A DNA stretch of 64,000 bases from Epiperipatus broadwayi (lineage: Eukaryota; Onychophora; Udeonychophora; Euonychophora; Peripatidae), in contig JAQFVV010012400.1 of NCBI GenBank assembly GCA_028023455.1, positions 10,594,248 to 10,658,247 of the forward strand, given 5' to 3'. The notes below the pieces were generated by a model. It was not told the DNA's origin, searched no databases, and saw nothing but the letters and a program-made list of their open reading frames with translations. Each line of letters begins with the position of its first letter. The first letter of the stretch is position 1. The translations under genes were made by a program, and so were the position numbers. This document shows positions 1-11,759 of the stretch, piece by piece.

Positions 1-97
1 CTGGATAGAGATTTGAAATATTTTCTCATACCACACTTATTAATTAAGATGTGATGTGATGTATTGTGGCTTCTCCTTAAATGAAGTCAAGAATATC
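1..97 (-). repeat. Short segment shared with the 58-59 kb transposon-like element
   Basis: Read on the minus strand, bases about 46-97 resemble bases about 59036-59085 on the plus strand: both carry a run of the type TTTAAGGAGAAG followed by several CACATC-like steps. The two loci therefore hold copies of one dispersed repeat. The window edge cuts this copy, so its nature cannot be settled here. Confidence 0.35.
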
Positions 98-129
98 TCA
101 GCAATTATGCCCAGATAAACCTGTTATCC

Positions 130-1690
130 ACTTTATTTTCCATTCTCCACTCTAAATTTTCCCTCATTCTGCTCCATCCCATTTCCACAACATAATCTTT
201 ACCAACTCTATAACCTTTATATCTAAATCCCCTTTATCTTTTCCCAAACCCAGCGTAAAAACCAATAATTCACTTTCTGTATAATCACTTTTTTCTTATT
301 TATTCTTCCATAACTTCATTATATGTACCCTTTCTGTTTTCAAGCATTTACATTCAATTAACAAATGCCTAATATTTTCTATTCCTTCCTTACATAATTT
401 ACAAAATAAATCACCCATTTTTTTCCATTTACATGTATATTCTCTTGTAGCTAAAGATCCCATTCGAGCCTTAAATAATAAACTACTTTCCTTACTATTA
501 TCATATATTAACTCACACCTAATATTCTGTTTATTTCTATATATATTTAAACTCTTTTTACTCTCCATACTATTTCTCCATCCCTCTAACTCTCTATTCT
601 TTATTAATAAATTTATTCTTTTATCCCATTCCTTACTACTATAACACTCAACAATCCTCTTAACACAATCATCCCATCTTTTGTACAAATATACTGATAT
701 AAATTCTTTATCCAAATCTTTTGCATACCGCATTACCATTCTCATCCATCTTGTTACCTGTCCTTTACTCATAACCCAATTAAATACTATTTTAGCTATT
801 CTTTTATTATCTATAAACTGCAATCTACCAAACATTTTCATTTTACTTTTTGCATCTCTCATATGAAAACTTGACCATCCTATTTCTCCTTGAATTGCCT
901 CACTTACTGTCCATACATCTGCATCCAATGCATGCCTTCCTACTTCTCTTTGAACTTTTTCTAAGTAATTTAATACCTCTTTACTAACATATAATGCATC
1001 ATTACCATATGTTAATCATATAATTCTAACTACATCATATTTATTATATGAAAACACTGTTAATTTTTTTTATCAATCCCTTTCTTTTCTTTGCTTCATT
1101 TATCAATTTTTTCTCCCATTCATCCAAATAATTTTTCTGATTACTTAAAATAAATCCCAAATAACTATATCTATTCACCACACTTAACTTAATATCTCCC
1201 AATAAAAAATTCTACATCTTCTCTTTCCCCAGTATTAACCATCATTTTTTTCTTCACTAAATTTAATCCCCATCTCTTTACCAACCCTTGCACATGTCCT
1301 CAACATAACTTCCATATCTTCTCTTCTTTCTGCACACAAAAATATATCATCTGCAAAAAAAAAGATGTGACAAAATATATACTCCCTTACTACCTATTAA
1401 TGGTATCTCTGTCGCTCTTTCTAATCTTTATATTGCTCTTTCCATTTCACTCAAATACAACACAAACAAAATAGGTGACATAGGGTATCCAGGCCTTAGC
1501 CCCACCCCATTTTTAACTTTAACTGATTTTATATTCCCTAATTGATATATATAATAATTATTTTCATATAATTTCTTAATAATATCTATTAAAGCTTCAT
1601 CAATTCCCAAATTTGCTAAACTTATCCATCATCTATTTCTATCTACTCTATCATATGTTTGAGCTATTGTTACACTCTCTGTATTGCATT
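130..1690 (-). pseudogene. LINE (non-LTR retrotransposon) ORF2 relic: RT domain and zinc-finger C-terminus
   Basis: Minus-strand relic of an APE-type LINE polyprotein, the reverse transcriptase that copies LINE RNA into DNA at a nicked target. At 1428-1610 the translation gives RT block GLRPGYPMSPILFVLY, a decayed form of the GxRQGCPLSPxLF motif. At 1347-1358 it gives FADD, the catalytic palm motif, followed by a block of the form GIKFSEEK. The longest open stretch, 296-928, is the C-terminal region and ends in a CCHC finger of the type CKLCKEGIENIRHLLIEC. Frameshifts and stops separate the pieces, so the element is dead. The 5' part (endonuclease, ORF1) is not recognisable beyond 1690. The clade was not assigned. 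It differs from the YMDD LINE family that dominates the rest of the window. Confidence 0.8.
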
Positions 1691-1699
1691 TTTGTAAAT

Positions 1700-2974
1700 A
1701 CAAGCTTATAAAAGTAATGTCATGTTATATATGACTTGGCTTTTTTGATTATTATAATTTTTTTTTTTTTATTGGAGGCCCACTTTATATTTGTGCCAGG
1801 ATCTCAAAATCCAAAAGACAAACTGGATTGTGTGAGAGGTTCCTGATAGCCTAACACTATACTTATCTAAGTTATAACCAAATGCTGTAATTGTCTAAGT
1901 GATTGAAAACACTAAGGTATAATTGTTAATAATAATTATTAGTAAACCAAAACTTCGTTGAAAAAACAAATGGACAATAGAAGTCATGAATTTTACCCCA
2001 AGAAATTGTAAAGACGTAGAAAGAAACCACATGGTTGAAATAAGGAAGTTTGTTAGTGCAATATGGCTATAAATGGGGAAAATTGCATTAACATGGAGAG
2101 ATCTTCATTCTGCAAGTGGATCGAAAGTGATGATGAGAAAATTTCTGTATTGTTTAAACCAATTATCCACTTAACAAAATTATTAAAAAGTTTTTTTCAT
2201 AAGTGTTATACTATTTATGTTATTGTTATATTAATAATAATAAAAAAAGAACTATTAGCAATATAGTTTTAATTTATTCATTATTACTTTTTTCTTATAT
2301 GCCATTTCAAGCACGCACACATACTCTCTTAACTGTTGACATAGGTAGGAGATTGTTTTCGCAAAACCTTTCTGTGTAGCATTAGCCATAAGTGACAGAA
2401 TCAGTCCTCACACTTGTTCGCTAACTCTGAACTTTTGAAACTGACACGGATTGTAATGAGTTGAACTTTAATGTGCGATTAAAAAACAAACAGTACTTCT
2501 CACCAAAAGTACAGATGTGTTTTTGACTCATTTCCAAAATAGTAAAAGATGGAAAGAAAGCAAAATTGGATAAAATGAGATTTTAAAAAAAAATCTGTTT
2601 TTAATTTTACAATTTTGACATGTTAAGCAATTTACTACCATTTAATGATTTGTTGTTTTGATAAATTACAGACGCCGCTGCTTGTTTAGAAATAGATGTT
2701 TTAAGTGCTTGAAACCAACATGGTGTTTAAGGTATTATTTAGAGTTAAATACGTTTACGATTTAATGCTTATGTATTATTATAAAACGCCAGTATATACA
2801 ACATCTTAGTAATTGTTTCACTTAAAGTTTTTCTGAAGAGATTCTAATCACCATCAACCACTATAACGGTGTATTTAAAATTATCCTCACAAACTTTTTT
2901 TTTGGGGGGGGGGGGCTATGATTAAATAAACTTTATCTTATTATTGAAATAAAATACTAGTTTTCTACTTCACC
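1700..2974. other. AT-rich stretch without a recognised gene
   Basis: No domain, repeat family or RNA gene recognised. There is a poly-T run near 1756 and a poly-G tract of about 11 at 2904-2915. Short open frames here have no recognisable motifs. Confidence 0.5.
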
Positions 2975-3085
2975 TTTGAGTAGTAAGTAATTTAGATTGT
3001 CCTTTACGCAAAAAAGTGAAGATTGTCTCAATCTTATTAAAAAGTTATATGGCTAAGCGCAATCTAAATTATTTATCTTATTTCA
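2975..3085 (-). repeat. Solo fragment of the PLE terminal family
   Basis: Contains CTTCACCTTTGAG, a CCTTTACGCAAAAAAGTGAAG stretch and a TATATGGCTAAGCGC stretch. These are the outermost blocks of the inverted PLE dimers at 4.1-5.4 kb and 9.6-10.0 kb. It is a truncated copy with no partner arm. Confidence 0.55.
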
Positions 3086-3985
3086 GGGATGCTTTTAATT
3101 TTTAGAATAGTTTCTTCCATATTATTTATTTTAACTATGCATTGAAATTCTTTAATTTTAATATGATTAAACCCTTTCTTGATGTTATACTGTATTTTTT
3201 TTTTTTTGTCAGTTGGCAATATTTACTTCATTTTATTATTATTATCATTGTTATTAGATACTACCAAATCTCATTAATGACTTCTGGCAATCTTATAAAT
3301 ATAAATTTTTCACGGTCTATTTACTTTTCTCAAAATGTGTTTTTATTATAGCGACTCACTTCATTTCAAATTATCCATTTTCTCCCCTCACTAGTCCTTC
3401 TGGGCATCATAATTTTTTTCTAATAAATTCAATCAACTTATAATATGACCAAAATTAGACCATTTCAATCCAACAACTTATGATTTAAGTAAGAGTTCAG
3501 ATCTAATAAGATCAAGTCTTTATTTTATTTTATTTCTTATTATCTAGCAACAAAATATCCCATGACTATATTCACTTACATTTAACATATAAATTCAGTA
3601 GCATTTCTCTCTTCACTCTATTTCAGAACTAATTGTTAAGTTCAAGTAACTATATTACAATCTATTATCTTAATAGAATTTAAAAAATATAGGTAATTTC
3701 TAAATGTGGATATAATAGTATTACCATCTGAATGCATTGATTGATTAAGTTTGAAATAGTTGATTCTAGAGGGGAGAGAAAGAAATTGTTTCAAAAGAGA
3801 TTTCTTTGGTATTTACGGTTTTTTAAATCATATTTCAAAATGATCTATAGTTTTATACTCAATTTTTTTCAGTATACAAATTTTCTTTTGTACTTATGTA
3901 TATATAAAGTCTTATTTAGTTAATACCATGTATTATATTATATTACATTCTCCACATTATTAATCCCTAATATATATATATATAT
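3086..3985. other. AT-rich stretch without a recognised gene
   Basis: Open frames at 3142-3351 and 3741-3923 translate to low-complexity hydrophobic residues typical of AT-rich noncoding DNA. No known motif seen. Confidence 0.5.
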
Positions 3986-3989
3986 TGCT

Positions 3990-4055
3990 AGAGACAACAG
4001 TTCTTCATTGAAATTTTAGCCTTGACAAAAGAATGAATGTTATTTATTTCATTGA
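3990..4055 (+). repeat. Dispersed repeat also flanking the GATA array
   Basis: The segment around CAGTTCTTCATTGAAATTTT and GAATGTTATT is repeated at 6583-6635, immediately next to the (GATA)n array. It is a short dispersed or duplicated repeat of unknown class. Confidence 0.55.
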
Positions 4056-4158
4056 ATCATTGGAAAGCAAAAGTATAAAACATAGTATAAGCTAGTGTAA
4101 GTTTTAAATTGCACTTTGCACAAAAAGTGAAGCTTAGTATTATTATAAGAATTATCCA

Positions 4159-4531
4159 GTAAACATCACATGACCATTATCTCTTATACTAGCACATAAT
4201 TGTTAATAAACAAGGCAAAACACTCCATACAGTAGTGCCACCCTGTGCCAACCAGAGTAATCAATGGATGCCAGAAGACTTGTGTATAAAATCTCAATCT
4301 AGTGCCTACTCATAACACTATTCTCAGACTAGTTTCTGTCTTGTGGCCTTAGTGCAGTGCTCTCAGATCCAAGACTCCTCACTGACGAAGGCCGCAAGCC
4401 AGAAACTAGTCTGGGGATATTGGATGAGTAGGCACTAGATCGAGATTTTATACACAAGTCTTCTGGCATCCATTGATTACTCTGGTTGGCACAGGGTGGC
4501 ACTACTGTATGGAGAGTTTTGCCTTGTTTAT
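4159..4531. mobile_element. H1 palindromic element carrying a hammerhead, nested in the PLE dimer
   Basis: Palindromic core 4204-4531: the left arm (AAACAAGGCAAAACACTCC onward) mirrors the right arm ending GGAGAGTTTTGCCTTGTTT. An unpaired tail, 4159-4203, precedes the left arm. A perfect 13-bp direct repeat, TAAGAATTATCCA, flanks it (4146-4158 and 4532-4544). The opposite arm of the host PLE dimer (about 5276-5290) lacks the insertion, which confirms a later nested insertion. The right arm holds a plus-strand hammerhead motif; the left arm holds a decayed mirror copy on the minus strand. No coding capacity is seen. Class: short non-autonomous retroelement, retrozyme-like (inference). Confidence 0.8.
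4367..4425 (+). ncRNA. H1 hammerhead ribozyme motif
   Basis: Core segment CTGACGA (4382-4388) matches the hammerhead CUGANGA. GAAA lies at 4402-4405. Stem II is G4390-C4400, G4391-C4399 and C4392-G4398 with loop CGCAA; an A4389/A4401 mismatch replaces the usual closing G-C pair. Stem III is only AC/GU (4405-4406 with 4409-4410) around loop TA, leaving C4411 as the predicted cleavage base. Stem I pairs TCCTCA (4376-4381) with TGGGGA (4412-4417), then after a small internal loop ATCCAA (4367-4372) with TTGGAT (4420-4425). A very short stem III is typical of hammerheads in Penelope-like elements and retrozymes. Activity is not demonstrated; the A/A mismatch could weaken it. Confidence 0.75.
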
Positions 4532-4544
4532 TAAGAATTATCCA

Positions 4545-4586
4545 TCTTAGCGCTTTCAAGGAACTGGTCTCCATATTCATAGCCTT
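4545..4586 (-). ncRNA. PLE terminal hammerhead-like motif, variant core
   Basis: On the minus strand GGCTATGAATATG leads into a GGAGAC...CTTGAAAGCGCTA segment. It is the left-arm copy of a motif also at 5233, 9637, 9900 and 48917. It keeps GAAA, a short AG/CT stem III and a stem II, but has UAUGANUAUG-like sequence where CUGANGA is expected. Confidence 0.45.
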
Positions 4587-4724
4587 TCTTGGGAGTGTCA
4601 GCTTACATTGAGATTTTAAGCAAAGCTTGGCAGTAATTTATGCAAAATTTATTCATTTTTTTTTTATATAGACCACTTTCTGGAGGTTGCAAAACATGAT
4701 TCTTTTCAGTTTATTGTGTAGTTA

Positions 4725-5062
4725 TCATTTGCACTGAAGCATGCCTCCTTTATTTTTATTTTGTATCATTACACTCAGTGCACAGTGCCCTAGCCAAAGT
4801 GGGTTTGAACACAAGGCCTGTTGCTTTGTATGCTCAAAAAATATGGATTTGTTTTCAGCATTGTTTAGAGCAGCACATTCTGGAGAGACCCGTGCCAACA
4901 TCACCACCAGAACATCTCAAAATCACTATTTATACAGAAGATCTCTAAACAATACTGAAAACAAATTCATATTCTTTGAGCACCAAAAAACTACAGACCA
5001 TGTGTGTTAAACCCACTTTGGTTAGGGCACTGTGCACTGAGTGTAATGATATGAAAAGAAAA
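4725..5062. pseudogene. Penelope-like element GIY-YIG endonuclease fragments in opposed orientations
   Basis: Minus strand 4725-4907 and plus strand about 4927-5062 encode the same peptide block. Key residues are NNAENKSIFFEH on the minus strand and NNTENKFIFFEH on the plus strand, with a following stretch that includes GH on the minus strand. The related copy at 48.9-49.45 kb has NSIFFEHEKQAGH preceded by YYVETKA, which resembles the YxGxT...R...H...H...GH layout of PLE GIY-YIG domains. That domain nicks DNA to prime reverse transcription. Both fragments are short and carry stops, so neither is functional. Assignment rests mainly on the similarity of the three copies to each other and to the PLE layout. 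Confidence 0.55.
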
Positions 5063-5232
5063 ATAAAGGATGCATATTGCATTGCAAATGACAATTATGC
5101 AATAAACCGAAAAGAATCATAATTTGCAATCTCCAGAAAGTGGTCTATATAAAAGAAAATTTTAATAAATTTTGCATAAATTACTGCCAAGCTTTACTTA
5201 ATATCTCAATGTAAGCTGACACTCCCAAAATA

Positions 5233-5275
5233 GGCTATGACTATGAAGACCTAAGTTCTCCAAAAGCACTAAGCC
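5233..5275 (+). ncRNA. PLE terminal hammerhead-like motif, variant core
   Basis: Right-arm copy: GGCT (5233-5236) can pair with AGCC (5272-5275) as stem I, and the segment contains ATGACTATGAAG where the catalytic core would be. G12 of GAAA is replaced (CAAAAG), so this copy looks inactive. Confidence 0.4.
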
Positions 5276-5480
5276 AGATAATTCTTTATAATAATAATGC
5301 TAAGCTTCACTTTTTGTGTAAAGCACAATTTAAACTTACCATTACTCAAAGGTGAAGTAAAAACAAGGACTTTATTTCAAATATAACCTAGTGTGTATAT
5401 GTATTGTAATGCAATATTTTTAATGATTTTTTGATGGAATCTTGAATTTGTGGAATTATCCATTTAAATCAACAATTACA

Positions 5481-5583
5481 AAGTACTTAACCTAAAACAA
5501 CTGCCCCAGGTCAAAAGTCAAGGTAAACTGACAAACTGATGCATACTCTTGGCCTGGGGTAGTTGTTCTAGATTAAGTGCTTT
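5481..5583. repeat. Inverted repeat with 33-bp arms
   Basis: AAGTACTTAACCTAAAACAA and what follows (5481-5513) is the approximate reverse complement of 5551-5583, ending TAGATTAAGTGCTT, with about 37 bp between. It could be a small MITE or a hairpin at an element boundary. No target-site duplication found. Confidence 0.55.
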
Positions 5584-5619
5584 TTAATTAAGTTAGATAA
5601 CTCCATGTATTTACATACA

Positions 5620-6455
5620 TATATATAAAGTTAAAAGTAAATCTACAAAAAGCTGTATATGAAATTAAAATTATGAGTAGTGAATTGAGAGTTTCAAAAA
5701 TGTATCCAGAGTGAGAGAGGTTGGTCTGACTTCTGGACTGATAGATGTTTGTGATATGATTGAGTTAAGGTAAAAGATGTACTGAGACCAGAATAAAATT
5801 TGAAAATATATTACAATGCAAATGATGGTACACCTCTTCACAAGGCATTAAAATGGGCTAAAATCCAATTACTGTTTTTCATGAGAGTAGTGTAGTTAAA
5901 GTTATCAAAACTGTCAACATGAGCAAGGAAAATCAGGTATTAATGTTTCTATAATGCTATATTTATATTGAGAATTAGAGAGATATTTGAGCTAGAGATA
6001 ATCTCTAGTTTAGTGAATGATCAATAATATTCACAAATATAATTCTATAAAGTGGTTTGCAGCATTTGCAATCAAATGATAGTAAATTGATAGCTATAGA
6101 ATCCAAAACAATTAATGAAAATATGTGTAAGAGATGGTAATCTGGACCAACTGATGAGCTCTGGCTCAGCACAAAATGCCTATCTTCAAGATCATTTATC
6201 TTTTTCATATGTCTTTGGTCATATGTTTCAGTAAATTGTAATGAAATAGAAGTGTGAAATATATTTATATAAGTTAAAAATATATCTTTAAAAAGGTGTA
6301 TATAAGATTAAAATTATGTGCATCTTACTGACTTGAAAAAAAGTGAACTGGCTGTTTTTAGGTTGGTCTGATTTCTGGATTGATGAATGGTTGTGATATG
6401 ATTGAGCTAAGATGAAAGCTGCACTGAGAAAACAATAAAATTTGAATATATATAT
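5620..6455 (+). repeat. Direct repeat pair (about 5640-5820 and 6285-6450)
   Basis: Both segments share ATTAAAATTATG, GGTTGGTCTGA, TTGTGATATGATTGAG and a final AATAAAATTTGAA before an AT run. This is a diverged duplicate of an unknown dispersed repeat. An H2 copy lies between them at about 6110-6245. Confidence 0.55.
6136..6203 (+). ncRNA. H2 hammerhead motif, decayed copy
   Basis: CTGATGA is intact at 6151-6157 and CCAA precedes it, but the GAAA segment reads CAAAA, so catalytic G12 is lost. The 3' half of stem I has drifted. It identifies an H2 element at about 6110-6245 that is no longer a working ribozyme. Confidence 0.55.
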
Positions 6456-6636
6456 ATATATTAAGTCTTATTTGGGATTATACCATATATTATATTACAT
6501 TGATTTTTAAAAAATATAATGGACAATTTTCTGATATATACAAATTGATTTTACTTTGATTCATTTGTTATTGTTTGAGATATAACAGTTCTTCATTGAA
6601 ATTTTAGCATTGACAAGGATGAATGTTATTTCATTA

Positions 6637-8001
<1,365 letters not shown>

Positions 8002-8189
8002 CTTGATTTGAGCAAGAAAATTAAAGAGGTGTTTTTTATCATTTCGGATAAGCATGCCTTAAATAAGAGGGAATCTTTTTAGGCTTTATCAAAGAAATGG
8101 CAAGCTGAGGCACTTTGAGCCTTATTTGCATATTCACCTAAGTCATTTCGTATATTTGCATATCAGTATATTGTTGGAAATTATAAGAA

Positions 8190-8245
8190 ATTTTGTATTC
8201 CTTGATAATGAAGGATATGCCTTCGAAAACGTTCTGAGAAATAAT
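8190..8245 (+). ncRNA. PLE-like terminal hammerhead-like motif
   Basis: CTTGATAATG is followed by the hairpin GAAGG...CCTTC, then GAAA and ACGTTC. This is the signature layout of PLE ends: a CUGAUGA-like block, stem II, GAAA, and a very short AAC/GUU stem III. The core differs from CUGANGA and stem I does not pair, so activity is unlikely. It marks the end of a PLE relic. Confidence 0.4.
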
Positions 8246-9558
8246 AATTTGTTGATATTTATCTCTATATCATATTTTGTTTTCTGAGTTATAATTTGTA
8301 ATTAATGTGTGTATGGTTTATTCTAACAGATAAGAAATTTCATGTATATTGTACAAAAATTAATTTGATTAACCTTACCCAAGTACCTGAAAGAAATATT
8401 AATCTGTTCTAGTTTTTTGCTATACCATGTACAAAAACTTTTTCATAGCTGTACATGTTGATAATCAAGTCTTTTATGAAAATAAAATTAACTTAAAATA
8501 CAACAGATTACCATTTATTTCAGGCATTTGATAAGACAAATCATGATAGTTTAAATCATACACATGGCTTCACATCATTGTAAACTATCATCTTTAATCT
8601 GTGAAAATATTTAAATTAATATATACTATTTTAGATAATAAATTATAATTATCAAAAGCTAGGGGTGTTCTAAGTTTAAATCACATAATAACAGTCAAAT
8701 CTTAACAAATCAGATAATCTACAATCTATCAGCAAGATAACCTCTATAGATAAATCTATGGGATTCAATCCCTTATCTGTAGAAGTTGCCATAACAATAG
8801 ATCTTAAACATTTTATAATTTATTAAGATATAATATAGATTAAATTCCATATTTATAATGTAATAATTTTGTGCATTAATACAAATCTTTTTTGCATGAA
8901 GGGAAATTTCAAATTACTTATTACATGTATTTTTTATCAGAGCAGCTTATTCAAGAAGCAAAGGTTAGAATAACAATATATTAGGTGAGACATCAACAAC
9001 ATATAATGAATAGAATACTTAATGACCAGAAGACATATTTGAGATGACCCAACTAATTGTTTTCTAGAAAAGCAAAGTTACAAAAATAAAATTAATAGAT
9101 ATTTCTATGGGTTCACATTTTATCAATAATTACTTATTTTATCAATTATTATTTAATATAAACACATTAATTTTGCTCTGCTGACTTCTGCTTAAAAAAA
9201 GTACCCCAACAATTAGAATTAGGTTTTAGAGTGAATTAGAGCTTAGGTTTGAATGTTTTTTGGCTATATTTTTCTTACTATTTATAACTGTTTTCATGAT
9301 TCAAAGTGTTATTTTATGATTACAAACAATCCTATATTTATTTACTATTAATTCAAAGAATTGTGAGAAAATAAAATTACACACATATTTGCACTATTTT
9401 TATTTTTTAATTTAAAATATTTTTTAAATTTAAGTGTAACAAATTTAAAGAAGTACTGAAAGAAATCGAATTAAAATTTCAAATCTATAAATGAAAGTAT
9501 ATTGAAATGTTGGATATCTTTTGCATGATTTTTAACCGTGAAAATAATAGTGGTATTT
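8246..9558. other. AT-rich stretch without a recognised gene
   Basis: No coding motif, tandem repeat or palindrome of note recognised by eye. Confidence 0.5.
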
Positions 9559-9636
9559 ATTTTAACTCTTTTGTAAGTTTTAAATTGCGCTTTACGCAAA
9601 AAAGTGAAGCTTATTATTATTAAAAAAGAATTATAT

Positions 9637-9679
9637 GGATGAGCACTTTCAGAGAACTTAAGTCTCCATATTCATAGCC
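9637..9679 (-). ncRNA. PLE terminal hammerhead-like motif, variant core
   Basis: Minus strand: GGCT...GAGACTTAAGTTCTC as stem II, GAAA, AG/CT stem III around TG, then C at the predicted cleavage position. The 3' side of stem I is ATCC here instead of AGCC, so stem I is weakened. Confidence 0.45.
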
Positions 9680-9899
9680 TGCTTTAAGTGAAGTTTAGTG
9701 GTAATTTATGCAAAATTTATGCAAAGTTTTTTTTCATAAAGACCATTTTCTGGAGATTGCAAAGCACGATTCTTTTCGGTTTATTGCATAGGTGTCATTT
9801 GCAATAAAGCATGCCTTCTTAATCTCCAGAAAATGATCTTTATGAAAGAAAACTTTGCATAAATTTTGCATAAAATACCGCTAAACTTCACTTAAAGTA

Positions 9900-9939
9900 G
9901 GCTATGAATGAGACTTAAGTTCTCTGAAAGTGCTCAGCC
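9900..9939 (+). ncRNA. PLE terminal hammerhead-like motif, variant core
   Basis: GGCT (9900-9903) pairs with AGCC (9936-9939) as stem I. GAGA pairs with TCTC as stem II, then GAAA, then AG-TG-CT as a 2-bp stem III, then C9935 as the predicted cleavage base. ATGAAT stands where CUGANGA is expected; this copy has lost a few core bases compared with its partner arm. Confidence 0.45.
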
Positions 9940-10041
9940 ATATAATTCTTTTCTAATAATAATAAGCCTCACTTTTTTGCATAAAGCACAATTTAAAACA
10001 ACTCAAAGGTGAAGTAAAAAACAAGGATTTTAATTCTTTTG

Positions 10042-11635
10042 GTTTGTTTCACTTTTATGAACTCATCTTTTCCCAAATGAATTATACTCTAAATCCATAA
10101 AGAAATTAATTCAATACATGACAATTTTGAATCACCTGTTTGGCAAATTTCAAACAAGATTTAGAGACTTTGTGCAATCAAAAACAGCACCCAGAAAAGT
10201 TATTGTAGTTTGAATTTAAATTTTTAAACATAATTTTTGTTGAGTTATAAGAAAAATAATATATAAATTTTGTCATTAATGATCACTTTATATAATTTAT
10301 TTGCTCATTTAACGTGCAAATGTGATAATAAAATATTCAATATAGGAAAGTGATCTAGGATTAAATATAAATTAAAAAGGCTGCACAATACTACATCAGT
10401 TCTTTAAATTTTCTGAAGGAAGTAGCAATTTTGAAAAAAAAAAAACCCTCTGCATCAGAAGTGCATTAAAACATTTAATTAATATGTATTATGCAATTTT
10501 TGCTCCATGCAAGATGCATTTATTAATTCTCAGAATTAATGATTTTTTTTAATAATGTTTTTCAACGGACTCTATATACCATTTTAATTCTTTGATTAAT
10601 TTTTTCATTTATTTGTTTGGTAGATGCTAAATGATTTGATAAAGATCATTGTATACATATTTCACATTTCTTTCTTATAAATATAATATTCTTAAACAGC
10701 CAGCTAAACATTATATTTGAGAGCAGTTCTTTCTTCAGACTGCTTAGGTATAGTTTTTAAAATCGTTATTGCAATTATTTAACATTATTGTTAAAATATT
10801 AAAAAATCTATGATAACTTATAAAGTCATTCATTTAGTATTTAGATCTATCATTTAGTAATCTAGATCTTTAAATAATTTTTAAATACACCGAAAATTAT
10901 TATAAAACAACAAATACTTGTAGTCTATATTTCTTTCTGTCATAAGTTCTCTAGTAATTTTATCAAAGAAGTGATATTACAACATTGATTTAATAACATA
11001 TCTTCTCCATTTCAATAATTTTAGATCATAGCTGTGGAAATACAAATTTAAAAGTTACATCTTAATCAGTATAATATAAAAATATCTGGTCTATATGCTT
11101 CTATTATAAATAAAGTAATTAGAGATGTATTAGAAATAAAAAATATTTAGGTGTTTGGATTTTTAATCTATTTTGCATAAAGGTGAATGCAATATATTTA
11201 TAATATTTATACATAAAGATAAAATGAGATTAACTATATATATGTGTGTGTGTGTGTGTGCGTGTGTGTGTGTGTAGAGAGAGAAAGAGAGAGAAACAAT
11301 GCATAGCATTAGCTGAAATCTATGTAAAATATTTGAAATGCCTATAGCTTTTTTTTTATTTAAAAAGGGAGGGTGACTGGAGAGTATAGCTATGGTACAT
11401 TTCAAACATATTATGTGTGTAGGTAAAATGGTAATACAGGCTTTAAAATAACTTACTTCAGGACAAAAGACCACTCCAGCATCCTCACAGAGAGATAGTG
11501 TAGTGGAATTAAATGATCACATGCTGCAATGACTAATGTTGAAGGTTTAAATGGTTTTCCATCTTTGTTTTATTTATATAAGAATATTAAATATTTATTT
11601 TTTGATTAATATAGGATGTTTAACTTTGATGATTA
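10042..11635. other. AT-rich stretch with a GT microsatellite
   Basis: Only a (GT)n/(GA)n run at about 11243-11295 stands out. The open frame at 11163-11474 (minus) crosses that run and has no recognisable motif. Confidence 0.5.
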
Positions 11636-11689
11636 TGGGCTGCCTACCCTCAAAAAATTTCAAATCTCTTGAAAATAAATCTAGTTTAA

Positions 11690-11740
11690 CCACTAAACAT
11701 CACATGATCACTATCTCTTATAGTGTTAATTCAAAGCCAG
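11690..11740 (-). repeat. H1 tail fragment
   Basis: AAACATCACATGATCACTAT and the following CTCTTATAGTGTTAAT match the unpaired tail of H1 elements (4159-4203, and 53997-54040 in reverse). No palindromic core is attached. Confidence 0.5.
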
Positions 11741-11759
11741 ATTGTAGGCGTGGGTAGAA

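Larger units (their letters stand above)
4099..5381. mobile_element. Head-to-head inverted dimer of Penelope-like element 3' ends
   Basis: A very large hairpin. The left arm (4099 to about 4910, interrupted by a nested H1 element) is the reverse complement of the right arm (about 4925-5381). Both arms contain the same blocks in mirror order: a GCACTTTGCACAAAAAGTGAAG-like edge, the GGCTATGA...GAAA motif, ATTTATGCAAAATTTAT, and a coding block near the centre. That coding block reads on the minus strand in the left arm as ENKSIFFEHTKQ and on the plus strand in the right arm as ENKFIFFEHQKT. It resembles the C-terminal GIY-YIG endonuclease region of Penelope-like retroelements. Both 3' ends therefore point outward and the 5'-truncated ends meet at the centre. 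Flanking copies of TATAAGCTAGTGT (4086-4098) and TATAACCTAGTGT (5382-5394) match at 12 of 13 bases and look like a target-site duplication. Confidence 0.75.
9574..10026. mobile_element. Short head-to-head inverted PLE dimer
   Basis: Same family as the 4.1-5.4 kb dimer but joined nearer the 3' end: the arms meet around 9822 and no endonuclease block remains. The left arm begins TAAGTTTTAAATTGCGCTTT and the right arm ends AAAGCACAATTTAAA, then a tail CTCAAAGGTGAAG that is unpaired, as in the larger copy. Flanks are ATTTTAACTCTTTTG (9559-9573) and ATTTTAATTCTTTTG (10027-10041), 14 of 15 identical, a probable target-site duplication. Confidence 0.75.

Noticed and set aside
4329-5010. Small host genes across the 4.3-5.0 kb frames
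   Set aside because: The frames run along palindrome arms and are explained by the H1 and PLE repeats.
5530-5560. Hammerhead core in the 5.5 kb hairpin (CTGATG)
   Set aside because: Only CTGATGC, no GAAA at suitable spacing, and stems do not assemble.
5700-5830. Hammerhead in the 5.7/6.4 kb direct repeat (TGATAGATG / TGATGAATG)
   Set aside because: No GAAA partner and no stem I or II pairing.
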